Shown here: one piece after another, positions 1 through 8,339 of the stretch | How the letters are laid out: each line of letters opens with the position of its first letter | Position numbering within the stretch: the stretch's first letter is position 1 | Origin: an uncultured Pelagibacteraceae bacterium | GTDB taxonomy: Bacteria > Pseudomonadota > Alphaproteobacteria > Pelagibacterales > Pelagibacteraceae | Direction of reading: 5' to 3' | Assembly (NCBI GenBank): GCA_902552705.1 | Contig: CACDHZ010000002.1 | Span: forward strand, 32,501-65,430 | DNA length: 32,930 nt | Notes under the pieces: generated by a model | What the model saw: only the letters and a program-made list of their open reading frames with translations | Database searches by the model: none | What the model was told of the DNA's origin: nothing | Made by a program: the position numbers and the translations under genes

Positions 1-885
1 GTCATTTAAGTAAGTTAAGATACCGCAACTTAGTAAAAAATCTTTAGAGCCCATTCCAATTGGTATTTTATCTCCTGGCTTATTATAGCTCACATAAGGA
101 TAATCTAAATGTAAACTCTGACCTCTTGAGCCGGCAACAGAACATTGTGCAGCATAATATGTACAAATAAAATTTTCTCCCATTAACTTTTTAAATGCAT
201 TCATTACAATTTTTGGCTGGATCATTTCAGTAAAAATTTTATCAGTATTTAATAAATCAAAAAAATTAATCGATTTTATTTTTTTATCAATTTCAAAACT
301 TGACGTTGCTTTTTTATAGTCTTTATGTTTTTTTAATTTTTTATCTATTATTTTTTCAGCTTTATCAATAAGCTTTTTTTTATAATATCCATTTAAAACT
401 ATATAACCTTTACCATTCGTCAATTCGCTTATAATTTTCTTTTCTATACTGTTATATTTAACTAAAGATTTTTCTTTCACTATATCTTTCTTATAAAAAT
501 TAATTTCTTTTAGCGAAAGAGATTTAATCGTTTTATAAGATAGTTTTCTTTTATAACTAAAAGGGTTAAAATCTTTATTTTTAATTGCTCCATATTTTTT
601 TGGATTAAAATTTTTTGGCCATTTAGTTTTATCATTATAAACAGCATCTCTTAAGTTAACATTCATTAATTTTGATGTTTCAAAATTTACACCTTTTAAA
701 TTTGAATGAGTCAAATTTGTATTTTTGATTTGAGAATTTATAAACTCAGAATTACTAAGGTTTGAATCAGTAAATACACAATTCTGAATTTTCATATTTA
801 AAAATTTAGAATTAGACAAATCTTGCTCCCAAAAACTCTGTTTTATTAATTTTTGGTTATCAAATCTTTTATTTTTTTTTTTCAC
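1..885 (-). CDS. Pentapeptide-repeat / phytanoyl-CoA dioxygenase-like fusion (C-terminus beyond window)
   Basis: This frame is open for 295 codons and runs off the left edge without a stop, so the C-terminus is missing. An in-frame TAA directly precedes TTG (888) and GTG (885), so the start must be one of these; I chose GTG. No ATG occurs before codon 31. Residues about 21-85 form thirteen consecutive five-residue repeats of the A(D/N)Lxx type (for example SNLSN, SEFIN, TNLTH, SNLKG), which fold as a right-handed beta-helix. From about residue 150 the protein resembles the PhyH family of Fe(II)/2-oxoglutarate dioxygenases: a GYIVLNGYY strand, then an H259-x-D261 iron-binding pair in SLHLDYPY. 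The distal His and the 2-oxoglutarate-binding Arg would lie outside the window. It is the last visible gene of the Pse operon, 12 bases after its neighbour, so hydroxylation of a sugar or acyl group is plausible but inferred. An 11-A tract directly follows the GTG. Confidence 0.72.
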   Translation of the reverse strand, partial: MKKKNKRFDNQKLIKQSFWEQDLSNSKFLNMKIQNCVFTDSNLSNSEFINSQIKNTNLTHSNLKGVNFETSKLMNVNLRDAVYNDKTKWPKNFNPKKYGAIKNKDFNPFSYKRKLSYKTIKSLSLKEINFYKKDIVKEKSLVKYNSIEKKIISELTNGKGYIVLNGYYKKKLIDKAEKIIDKKLKKHKDYKKATSSFEIDKKIKSINFFDLLNTDKIFTEMIQPKIVMNAFKKLMGENFICTYYAAQCSVAGSRGQSLHLDYPYVSYNKPGDKIPIGMGSKDFLLSCGILTYLND

Positions 886-897
886 CAATTATTTTAG

Positions 898-1749
898 TTA
901 TTTTAGGGTTACACTATATTTGGAGTTTATTAGCTTATTTATTTTTTGCTCATAATTTACATTGTATTTTTCATGTTTTAAATCACTTAATATAAACATT
1001 CTTTTTCCTAAAAAAATCCATTTTTTCCATGATAATGAAAGTTGCTCAGCAAGTTCTCCAATTGGTGAAATAGTTTTACCCCCCTCATTGTTGAACTCTT
1101 TAAAAGCTAATTTATCTGCTTCATTTTCTAAAACAAAATAATTGTTATCACTATAAATTGTTGTTCTAGGTAGATATCTATTTGATTTTGATTTTAATAA
1201 ATTTAAAGCGTCTTTAGCACTTGTATAAAAGCCTAAATCAAAAATGATAAAACCTAAAGGTGCTTCATCTAGATGCTTTTCTTCTAAAAATTTTGGTACA
1301 GTTTCTTTAACATCACCCAAAACAAGTTTTGAAAACTTTAGTTTTTTTAAATTTTCCTTTTTAATAAAAGTATAATCTCCACCGGACAACTCATATAATC
1401 TATTCCTGGGGTCGATTTCCTCTTTAATGTGTCCAGAGCCAAGTTCAAAGCCATACACATTAAAATCTATATCAATAAACTTTTTAATATCATCAATATA
1501 ATTTTCTATATCAATCAGTCCCTCAAAATTCCAACAACCTAATTCTATTACAGAAATTTTTTTGTAATTTAGCTCTTTAGCTTGATGTGCAGCCATTAAG
1601 ATACCAAGAGCATAATTCGGTCTTGGTAAAACCCCATTTTTTATTAATTCAAAAAATTTATCAAATCTTTTTCCATAAAAAAATTGAAAATATTTATATT
1701 TTATAGAATTAAAAAAAGAAAAGTAGTTCTTTGATTGATCAGAAAGCAT
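898..1749 (-). CDS. Class I SAM-methyltransferase-like protein
   Basis: This 283-residue protein has a Rossmann-type methyltransferase outline. A glycine-poor motif I, VIELGCW (67-73), is followed by an acidic strand end YGFELGSG, then LGDVKETV as a motif II-like segment, and IIFDLGFYTSAKDAL (168-182) as the motif IV/V region. The last block resembles TylF/cephalosporin-hydroxylase-type methyltransferases often found in surface-glycan loci. Motif I lacks the usual GxGxG, so SAM binding is likely but not certain. It lies 3 bases after the radical SAM gene and 12 bases before the dioxygenase fusion, inside the minus-strand operon. Methylation of a sugar or acyl hydroxyl would fit this position; the substrate cannot be read from the sequence. 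The start is the ATG at 1749; no better upstream start is available. Confidence 0.62.
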   Translation of the reverse strand: MLSDQSKNYFSFFNSIKYKYFQFFYGKRFDKFFELIKNGVLPRPNYALGILMAAHQAKELNYKKISVIELGCWNFEGLIDIENYIDDIKKFIDIDFNVYGFELGSGHIKEEIDPRNRLYELSGGDYTFIKKENLKKLKFSKLVLGDVKETVPKFLEEKHLDEAPLGFIIFDLGFYTSAKDALNLLKSKSNRYLPRTTIYSDNNYFVLENEADKLAFKEFNNEGGKTISPIGELAEQLSLSWKKWIFLGKRMFILSDLKHEKYNVNYEQKINKLINSKYSVTLK

Positions 1750-1752
1750 TTA

Positions 1753-3057
1753 TTAAATAACCAGTGTATTAATAACTCTTTTTTTATCTACACCTAAATC
1801 TAAAATTTCTTTATAAATTTCCTGCCAATATGTTGATGATGCAATTAAAATAGGATTATCAGATGTTAATATTTTCTTTGGAGAAAAGACTTTTTTGGTA
1901 ACAAAATTATTATTTTTTTTTCTTATTCCATCAACATAATATGCGACTCTTGATTTTTTAAATAAATAAGAATTTTTTATAATTTCATCCGCATATCTTC
2001 CAGTTCCCCAAACTATAATATCTTTGTTAAAATATTTTCTGAGATTATCAAACATATCATTCTCATCTAATTGCTGAGTTGAATAATTTTCTTTAAAAAA
2101 TTTAAATAATCTTTTTCTAACATGATCATCGAAATGAACAAATTTTGCTCCAGCAGCATTAAGTGAATTATAAAAATAAATAATAGACAAAGATTTTTCT
2201 AAATCTAAATTTTCAAATTTGTAATCAGTACTTATTTCAAAATTGCAATTTAATAATTCGTAGTCCTTTATAAGTTTTATAAATGAATCTATTTCATTAT
2301 TTTTATAATTATCAACTGTTAAAATATATTTAATAATTATGTTTCCGTTTTTCTTAGTATTATATTTTTTTAGGTTTTCAAAAATATTTAGAAAACCCTT
2401 TTTGACACCTCTAACTTTTTCATATGTTTCTTGAGTTCCAGCATCTGTTGAGGTTGTTAAAATTATTTTTTTTTGATCTAAATATTGATGAATCAGGTCA
2501 CTATAAATTATCGAATTACTATAAACTCTAATATCTTTAAATTTTGGGTATTTGCTATCAATAAAGTTTTTAAAAATATTTTTAAAGTTTCTTAATAAAA
2601 CAGGCTCACCTCCACCCCAAGTGATAGATACATTTTCACTAAAGAAGTTTTGTTTCCTAAATTTTGTTAACATATCATTTAGATTATAATTAGGATTTAA
2701 GCCTCCATAAAACATTTCACTACAATATGAGCATCTAGCATTGCATTTAGAGTGTGCTTCAATTGATATTTTATTAATTTTAATTTCTTTTGATTCTGCC
2801 CATTCTTTTAATTGTATTTTTGGACAACCATCGCAAGGAGTTTTTTTATTATTATTAAGATTTTTAATAATTTTTTTTTTTTCAGAAACTATATTCTGGA
2901 CATTAATATCATTATTCGATTTTACCTTTAAGATCTCGACATCACCTTGCATTTTTCCATTCACAAAAAAACGTTGGCAGCAGTGCCTTAGTGCATTTGG
3001 TCCGAAATAAATTGAGCCCTGTAAATCTTCACAACTATAAAATTTTTTATTTTTCAT
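1753..3057 (-). CDS. Radical SAM protein with C-terminal Rossmann-like domain
   Basis: A 434-residue fusion. The CxxxCxxC motif (C105, C109, C112) binds the [4Fe-4S] cluster that cleaves SAM, and WGGGEP (147-152) is the GGE SAM-binding motif. The N-terminal 80 residues carry extra cysteines (C9, C26, C27, C75, C78), which could hold a further cluster. The C-terminal third begins with IIVWGTGRYADEI (357-369), a nucleotide-binding turn like the C-terminal domain of some sugar C-methyltransferases and nucleotide-sugar modifying enzymes. The start codon overlaps the stop of the upstream GT2 gene (ATGA, 3054-3057), so the two are translationally coupled. A role in radical-based modification of a sugar or glycan is inferred from context. 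I do not recognise a named family with this architecture. Confidence 0.75.
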   Translation of the reverse strand: MKNKKFYSCEDLQGSIYFGPNALRHCCQRFFVNGKMQGDVEILKVKSNNDINVQNIVSEKKKIIKNLNNNKKTPCDGCPKIQLKEWAESKEIKINKISIEAHSKCNARCSYCSEMFYGGLNPNYNLNDMLTKFRKQNFFSENVSITWGGGEPVLLRNFKNIFKNFIDSKYPKFKDIRVYSNSIIYSDLIHQYLDQKKIILTTSTDAGTQETYEKVRGVKKGFLNIFENLKKYNTKKNGNIIIKYILTVDNYKNNEIDSFIKLIKDYELLNCNFEISTDYKFENLDLEKSLSIIYFYNSLNAAGAKFVHFDDHVRKRLFKFFKENYSTQQLDENDMFDNLRKYFNKDIIVWGTGRYADEIIKNSYLFKKSRVAYYVDGIRKKNNNFVTKKVFSPKKILTSDNPILIASSTYWQEIYKEILDLGVDKKRVINTLVI

Positions 3058-4004
3058 TTTAACTTAAAAAAGTTTTTTACTAATTTATCTTTATCGGTTT
3101 TATATACATATTTTAAATTACTAGCCAACAATATTTTCGAGCAAATTTTATATAAATTGTTATGAAATCTATTTTTTTGTGATTGTATAATATTAGCAGC
3201 ATTAACTTTATTTATATAGACAGCTGTAAGTCCAATTATTCCTTTTATATAAAAATATTTTATTTTTTTTTGATATTTGTTTTTTAAAAAATTATAACAA
3301 TCTGAATAAGCTTTAAAATGATATGATATATGTTTTTCAGATAAAGAATTAACAATTGAATTTTTTGAATTATATTTTAGATAATAAATATCTTTATTTA
3401 CTTTGATTGATTTTGCATAATAAATTGATTTTAAGAAAAACAACACATCTTCAAAGTAGCCATTTCTAAATTTGATTTTATTTTTTATCAAAAATTTTTT
3501 AGAAAACAAATTTGATATTACTTGTGGTATTATAGATGTTTCTAAATATTTTTTAAAAATATTATTCTTTTTACGTTTTAAAAGATTAAGATCATGTCTT
3601 TTTTTTCTTTTCATATTTTTTATTTTGTCAAAAACCTTAAACCCAAAGGCGTAGATATCACTTTGAATATTATCAGTTATATTAATAATTTTTTTTAAAC
3701 TGTTATTTTTTAAACAGTCGTCACTATCTAAAAAAAGAATATAATTACCTTTTGATAAACTTATACCTAAATTTCTTGCGTGTCCTGGCCCGTCGGTTTT
3801 TTTTTTTGATTTTAAAAGTTTAAAATTCTTAAAATTATGAATATACTTTTTAACAATTTGAGTCGATTTATTATTTGAAAAATCATTTATCAATAAAACT
3901 TCGTAATAATTTTTATTAATTTTTTGTGATTCAATACTTTTTAAAGTTTTGATTATATTTTTTTCTGAATTTTTATAAGGGATAATAATTGTTAACTTAA
4001 TCAT
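3054..4004 (-). CDS. Family 2 glycosyltransferase
   Basis: This 316-residue protein opens with the GT-A strand LTIIIPYKNSEKNI. It continues with an acidic strand end VLLINDFSNN for nucleotide binding, GPGHARNLGI, and YILFLDSDD with the metal-binding DSDD at 93-96. These are the standard elements of inverting GT2 enzymes, in the usual order and at the usual size. It probably adds one sugar to a lipid-linked glycan on the cytoplasmic face of the inner membrane. Donor and acceptor are unknown. It overlaps the PseG-GNAT gene (ATGA, 4001-4004) and the radical SAM gene (ATGA, 3054-3057). The C-terminal half is very Lys/Asn/Tyr-rich and has no recognisable extra domain. Confidence 0.85.
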   Translation of the reverse strand: MIKLTIIIPYKNSEKNIIKTLKSIESQKINKNYYEVLLINDFSNNKSTQIVKKYIHNFKNFKLLKSKKKTDGPGHARNLGISLSKGNYILFLDSDDCLKNNSLKKIINITDNIQSDIYAFGFKVFDKIKNMKRKKRHDLNLLKRKKNNIFKKYLETSIIPQVISNLFSKKFLIKNKIKFRNGYFEDVLFFLKSIYYAKSIKVNKDIYYLKYNSKNSIVNSLSEKHISYHFKAYSDCYNFLKNKYQKKIKYFYIKGIIGLTAVYINKVNAANIIQSQKNRFHNNLYKICSKILLASNLKYVYKTDKDKLVKNFFKLK

Positions 4005-5548
4005 TTGATTAAAAAATGATGTTTATTTTTTTTAGAAATACTAAATTTTTTTTTTATACCAGTGATAACTTTTTGATCTTCAATAGCTCTAAACTTTAAT
4101 TTTTTATTTATTAAATACACAAATTTGTTATTTTTTTTTATGATTGCAAGCCATGGCAATCTTTTTTTTAATAAGGATATCTTAATTTGAAATTTTAGAA
4201 AATTGATAATTTCAAAAAAATTAGGTTTTGCTTCACATTTCATCCAGCCTCCATACCAATAGCTTTTATTATTTATCTTAATTTTATAATGATAAAATAT
4301 TGATATTATTTTTTTATTAAAATAGTAATATTTTTCAATCAGATCTGAACTATTGAACCACCAAATGTAATGATCATGTTTTTGGATTAAAGATTTTCTC
4401 AGGCTTCTTTTTCTATTAATAATCATATTTCTATAGCTAAGGTATTGATTAACAAAAGAATCTTTAATTTTGAAATATCCATTTTTATTTAGAAATTTTG
4501 AATTTGAAGTTACATCTTTGATTATAATTCTTTTATTATTATTTAAAATGCCAACAATTCTTTTAACTCCTCTATTATCAATCAAAATTTTTTTATTATT
4601 TATAAGTTTTTTAATCCTATTTAAATTTTTTAACAAAGATAAAAATAGCAATTGTATTTTATTAGAATTAAGAAATTTATTTAAATCAATGTTTATATAA
4701 AAACCAAGATCTTCTAAGTCAAAAATATTATTTTTTTGATTTTCTGAAGTTGAAAATAAACATGCTGGAATATTGAGATAATTTAAATCATATATAATTG
4801 AACTAGAATTAGAAAAGGCAAATTTACATCTTTCTAAATAAATAGACAAATCAAATTTATTCGAGACAATATTTAAGAATTTAAATCTTTTCTTTAAACT
4901 TTTGATTCTTGAATAATTGTATGCCATTGGTCCAATAACCAAATCTACATTAAATTTTTTTTTAAAGACTTGATTCATAATACAAAATTGTAAAATTAAT
5001 TTGTAGAATTTAGATAAGTCACCCGCACCACCAAAATAAAAAAATATATTTTCTTTCTTTTTGAGTTTATTTAAAATTGGATTAATCATTGCATATTTAG
5101 GGCCTAATAATTTATTACAGTTTTTTGGAACAAGATTTAAATATCTATTTTGAGTATTTTCCGAATTCCATTTAGCATCAATAATAAAGTGGCACTTATG
5201 TTTTTTTTTATTTAAATCATCAAAAACTATTAATTGATATTTTGTAAAAAAAAATTTTTCCCAATTAAAATCTAATCTATAATCATCAACAATTATAAAT
5301 TTGATATTTTTTTTTTCTATTTTCCTTTTTAATAAATTCGCATCAACCAATTGATTTTTGAAAGTAGAGCCTTTGTATAACTCTATAATTTTGAATTTAA
5401 TTATTTTTTTTGAAATTTTTGATTTTTTATCAATTGCAAAAGTTATTTTGTAATATTTTTTTAATTCATTAGCTAATTTTAAACACCTATATAAATGACC
5501 TAATCCTACATTTTTACTAAAATTAGTTCTGATTATAACTTCTTGCAT
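4001..5548 (-). CDS. pseG: PseG-like UDP-sugar hydrolase fused to a GNAT-like N-acyltransferase
   Basis: A 515-residue two-domain protein. The N-terminal ~340 residues match PseG: IIRTNF, then GLGHLYRC (15-22) with the presumed catalytic His18, VDDYRLDFNWE (87-97), a FDDL...HKCHFIIDAKW block, and FGGAGD (172-177). PseG removes UDP from UDP-2,4-diacetamido-2,4,6-trideoxy-beta-L-altrose. Residues from about 345 look like a GNAT acyltransferase: SYRNMIINRK, then H and W in HDHYIWW, and a C-terminal PWLAIIKKNNKFVYLINKK that resembles the last GNAT strand-helix. The Q/RxxGxG/A acyl-CoA loop is not recognisable; the matching place reads EAKPNFF. If the domain is active it supplies the PseH step, otherwise absent from the window. 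It starts inside the acyl-ligase stop codon (TAATG, 5546-5550). Confidence 0.78.
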   Translation of the reverse strand: MQEVIIRTNFSKNVGLGHLYRCLKLANELKKYYKITFAIDKKSKISKKIIKFKIIELYKGSTFKNQLVDANLLKRKIEKKNIKFIIVDDYRLDFNWEKFFFTKYQLIVFDDLNKKKHKCHFIIDAKWNSENTQNRYLNLVPKNCNKLLGPKYAMINPILNKLKKKENIFFYFGGAGDLSKFYKLILQFCIMNQVFKKKFNVDLVIGPMAYNYSRIKSLKKRFKFLNIVSNKFDLSIYLERCKFAFSNSSSIIYDLNYLNIPACLFSTSENQKNNIFDLEDLGFYINIDLNKFLNSNKIQLLFLSLLKNLNRIKKLINNKKILIDNRGVKRIVGILNNNKRIIIKDVTSNSKFLNKNGYFKIKDSFVNQYLSYRNMIINRKRSLRKSLIQKHDHYIWWFNSSDLIEKYYYFNKKIISIFYHYKIKINNKSYWYGGWMKCEAKPNFFEIINFLKFQIKISLLKKRLPWLAIIKKNNKFVYLINKKLKFRAIEDQKVITGIKKKFSISKKNKHHFLIK

Positions 5549-7044
5549 TAATTCAAAATTTTTCTTATTTGTTTAGACAAATCTAATTTTTTTTTAATAT
5601 ATTCTTCTCTTATTTCTTTTTTAATAACTTTGCCCAATCTATTCTTTGGTAAAGAGGCTACAAAGTCATACCCAAGTGGTTGTTGAAAATTAGCTAATCT
5701 TTCCCGTAAAAATTTTCGTAATTTAATTTCAATAGTTTTATCTTTATTTCTTAAAACACAAACCAAAAATAAAGCTTCACCAAAATATTTGTCAGGAATA
5801 CCTATTGCGCAACATTCAACTATATTTTTGAATTTAATTGCTTCTTTTTCTATATCAGATGGATATATATTTTCTCCACTTGAAATTATCACGTCTTTTT
5901 TTCTTGATACAAAATATAAAAAATTTTTTTTATCTTTATATCCCAGATCTCCTGTTAGAAAATAATTTTTAACAAATGATTTTTTTGTTAATTTTTTTGA
6001 TTTGAAATAGTTTTTTAATCTAAGATTTGTTTTACACCCTATTTCTCCAATTTCGTTATCATTCAGTTTTTTTTGATTTTTATCAAAAATTTTTACATCA
6101 CAATTTGGTAAAATTTTTCCAACTGAATGTTGTTTTTTTAAATTTGAAGTATCAAGATTAGTAATAGTTCCTATTTCAGCTGCCCCATACATTTCAAAAA
6201 GTTTTATTGAATTTTTTTTAAAATCTCTTTTATCTTCAAGTGACAAAGTAGATGCGGCTGAAACAATTTTCTTAATTCTAATATTTTTTGATAACAAATC
6301 ATTTTTCATTAGATTAATATAATTAGATGAAAGAATTGAAAAAGAAATACGCTCATTTTGGATGAATTTTTTAAATTTTTTTTTATTATATTTTTTTAGG
6401 TAAATCAAATTACAACCAGTTAATGTAGCTAAAAAAAGTATTCTTTGACCGAGAGAGTGATCAACAGGAGATGTTAAAAGAATATTGTCTTTTTTATTAA
6501 TTTTATAAATATTTTTTATATGCAAATATCGGTCATATTTAATTTTCTGTGTGTAAAGAATTGGTTTTGGTGTGGATGTTGTTCCTGAAGAAAAAGTAAT
6601 AATAAAATCTTTGTTAATAAATTTTGATGAAAGATTTTTATCTATAAATATATGACTATTATTTGGATAACTAATTTTAAGTAAACTTTTATCAGATAGT
6701 AACTTATCGACCTTTACATATTTTTTTAAAAAATTGAATTCATTTGAAAAAAAAACTAAACCTGGTCGAGTAAATTTATAAATCTCTAGTATCTGATTTT
6801 TAGAAAGAGAATTATTAACTGGAATAAGAGTTTTTCCAAGTTTGGAACAAACAAAAAATAAAATTAAATATGAAAAAAAGTTACTTGAAACTAATAATAT
6901 TTTTTCACTTCTTTTAAATTTCTTAATATGTGAAGATGAATTTTCTATAAAATTAAAAATTTCTTTATACGAGTAACTCTCATTTTCTGTGATAATTTTT
7001 TTATTATAATTAATATTTTTAAGAAAAATAGAATATAAATTCAT
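5548..7044 (-). CDS. AMP-forming acyl-CoA/acyl-ACP ligase (ANL superfamily)
   Basis: This 498-residue protein has all the hallmarks of acyl-adenylate-forming enzymes. The P-loop is SSGTTSTPKP (152-161), with YGAAE (286-290), TGDLG (364-368), a hinge region RKKDVIISSGENIYP, and the A10 lysine K472 in NRLGK. The chemistry is carboxylate + ATP to acyl-AMP, then transfer to a thiol. An acyl carrier protein gene ends 2 bases upstream, so the acceptor is probably that carrier rather than free CoA (inference). The gene lies between the ACP and the PseG-acyltransferase fusion in the Pse operon, which suggests it activates a carboxylic acid that ends up as an amide or ester on the sugar. The acid is not predictable by eye. 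No membrane segment is apparent. Confidence 0.88.
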   Translation of the reverse strand: MNLYSIFLKNINYNKKIITENESYSYKEIFNFIENSSSHIKKFKRSEKILLVSSNFFSYLILFFVCSKLGKTLIPVNNSLSKNQILEIYKFTRPGLVFFSNEFNFLKKYVKVDKLLSDKSLLKISYPNNSHIFIDKNLSSKFINKDFIITFSSGTTSTPKPILYTQKIKYDRYLHIKNIYKINKKDNILLTSPVDHSLGQRILFLATLTGCNLIYLKKYNKKKFKKFIQNERISFSILSSNYINLMKNDLLSKNIRIKKIVSAASTLSLEDKRDFKKNSIKLFEMYGAAEIGTITNLDTSNLKKQHSVGKILPNCDVKIFDKNQKKLNDNEIGEIGCKTNLRLKNYFKSKKLTKKSFVKNYFLTGDLGYKDKKNFLYFVSRKKDVIISSGENIYPSDIEKEAIKFKNIVECCAIGIPDKYFGEALFLVCVLRNKDKTIEIKLRKFLRERLANFQQPLGYDFVASLPKNRLGKVIKKEIREEYIKKKLDLSKQIRKILN

Positions 7045-7046
7045 TA

Positions 7047-7289
7047 TTAACTTATTTTATTTATAATTTTCTCAACAGTTTGATTTTTCTTTATTTTAAA
7101 ATATCCAAGATTAATATTTTTTTTCGATACACTTTCAAGCTCAGATATTATTGACATCAAAACTAAGGAATCCACTTTTTCATTTTCAAAAATATTTATT
7201 TTTAGCAATTCTTCAGATTTAATGTTTTTTTTTATTACTCTTTTTGAAATTAAAATTTTTTTAATTAATGATAAAATTTTTTTTTTCAT
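7047..7289 (-). CDS. Acyl carrier protein
   Basis: At 80 residues this is the normal size for a stand-alone carrier protein. The DSL motif in VDSLVLMSIISELE (S41) is the phosphopantetheine attachment site, followed by the expected recognition helix and a C-terminal helix TVEKIINKI. The N-terminal 25 residues are unusually basic for an ACP (MKKKI...KKILISKR), unlike acidic fatty-acid-synthesis ACPs. That points to a specialised partner set. It sits 3 bases after PseI and 2 bases before the acyl ligase, so the three are surely co-transcribed. It is probably loaded by the downstream ligase and donates an acyl group to an N-acyltransferase. No phosphopantetheinyl transferase is visible in the window. 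Confidence 0.82.
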   Translation of the reverse strand: MKKKILSLIKKILISKRVIKKNIKSEELLKINIFENEKVDSLVLMSIISELESVSKKNINLGYFKIKKNQTVEKIINKIS

Positions 7290-7292
7290 ATT

Positions 7293-8339
7293 TTATTTAA
7301 CAAATGACAGTTTCATTTTTTGACCAAATTTTAAATTTTTTTTTGATTTTTTTCCCAATAGGAATTTTAAAAATTTTGGATGCAAACCAAATGATGGTCT
7401 AATAGAACTTATATTTTGTTTAGTAAATATTTCGCCTTTATCAATATTCTTAATCACATAAATAGATTTTCTACCAGCTAAATTTTTTAAAGAATTTTTA
7501 CTTATTTTAATATCTTCATTCCCAATGATTTTTTCAGTATCTCTAATATTTTTAATCATTTCATGAAATTCAGAAATTTTAAGTGAAAAAAAATCATCTA
7601 CTGAGATCTTATTTTTTTCTAAATTAATGTGTTTTTCAATAACTTTTGCTCCAAGAGATACAGCAATTGTTGGAGCCACAACACCTAGTGAATGATCTGA
7701 GAATCCCACTATTGTTTTATATTTATTTTTTAAAGTTTTTATTGCAGCTAAATTTAGTTCGTTCAGTGGAGCTGGATATGCACTTGTGCACTTTAATATA
7801 ACTATCTTTCTACATTTATTTTTTTTTAATGTATTTACAGCTAAGTCCAAATCTTTTTTTGATGCTAATCCTGTTGAGATAATTATTGGCTTACCAGTCT
7901 TTGCAACTTTTTCTAATAGTGGAATATCTGTTATTTCAGGCGATGCTATTTTGTATATTGGACAATTCTTTTTTTCTAAAAAATCGACTGTATCTAGATC
8001 AAAAACTGAGGAAAAAAGAATAATCTTTTTTTTCTTACAATACCTACTTAAAGTATCGTACCATTCAAAGGGCGTTTCAGCTTTTTTATAGAGATTAAAA
8101 AGATTTTTATACTTTTTCCAACTTTTATTTTTAATCTTAAAATCTTTTTTATTAGAGTTAATAGTAATTCTATTTGCTTTATATAGTTGTATCTTAATTG
8201 CATCAACTCCAATAATTTTTGCATGATCAATAATTTTAAATGCATTACTAATGTTGCTTGAATGATTAGCCGACATTTCTGCAACAACAAAAGTTCTCTT
8301 ATTTCCCTGGTCAAAGATATTTTTAATTTTATTTAACAT
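7293..8339 (-). CDS. pseI: Pseudaminic acid synthase (NeuB/PseI family)
   Basis: This 348-residue enzyme condenses 6-deoxy-AltdiNAc with phosphoenolpyruvate to give pseudaminic acid in the cytoplasm. The family pattern is nearly complete: AEMSANH (20-26), FSSVFD, KIASPEITDIPLL (130-142), STGLAS, LKCTSAYPAP (182-191), GFSDHSLG (212-219), EKH (235-237), and VDDFFSL. It ends in a SAF/antifreeze-like domain with SIRPSFGLHP (312-321). The AEMSANH form and the W...LY.LY..AETPFEW segment favour PseI over sialic (NeuB) or legionaminic (LegI) synthases. The start overlaps the end of the PanE-like gene by 11 bases and the carrier protein follows after 3 bases. The presence of PseB, PseC, PseG-like and PseF genes in the same window supports the assignment. 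Confidence 0.92.
   Translation of the reverse strand: MLNKIKNIFDQGNKRTFVVAEMSANHSSNISNAFKIIDHAKIIGVDAIKIQLYKANRITINSNKKDFKIKNKSWKKYKNLFNLYKKAETPFEWYDTLSRYCKKKKIILFSSVFDLDTVDFLEKKNCPIYKIASPEITDIPLLEKVAKTGKPIIISTGLASKKDLDLAVNTLKKNKCRKIVILKCTSAYPAPLNELNLAAIKTLKNKYKTIVGFSDHSLGVVAPTIAVSLGAKVIEKHINLEKNKISVDDFFSLKISEFHEMIKNIRDTEKIIGNEDIKISKNSLKNLAGRKSIYVIKNIDKGEIFTKQNISSIRPSFGLHPKFLKFLLGKKSKKNLKFGQKMKLSFVK

Noticed and set aside
2741..3010. Plus-strand reading frame of 89 codons
   Set aside because: It lies wholly opposite the radical SAM gene, shows no motif, and is the mirror of Lys-rich coding sequence.
8048..8314. Minus-strand reading frame of 88 codons in another phase
   Set aside because: It is nested within pseI, whose motifs cover the whole region.
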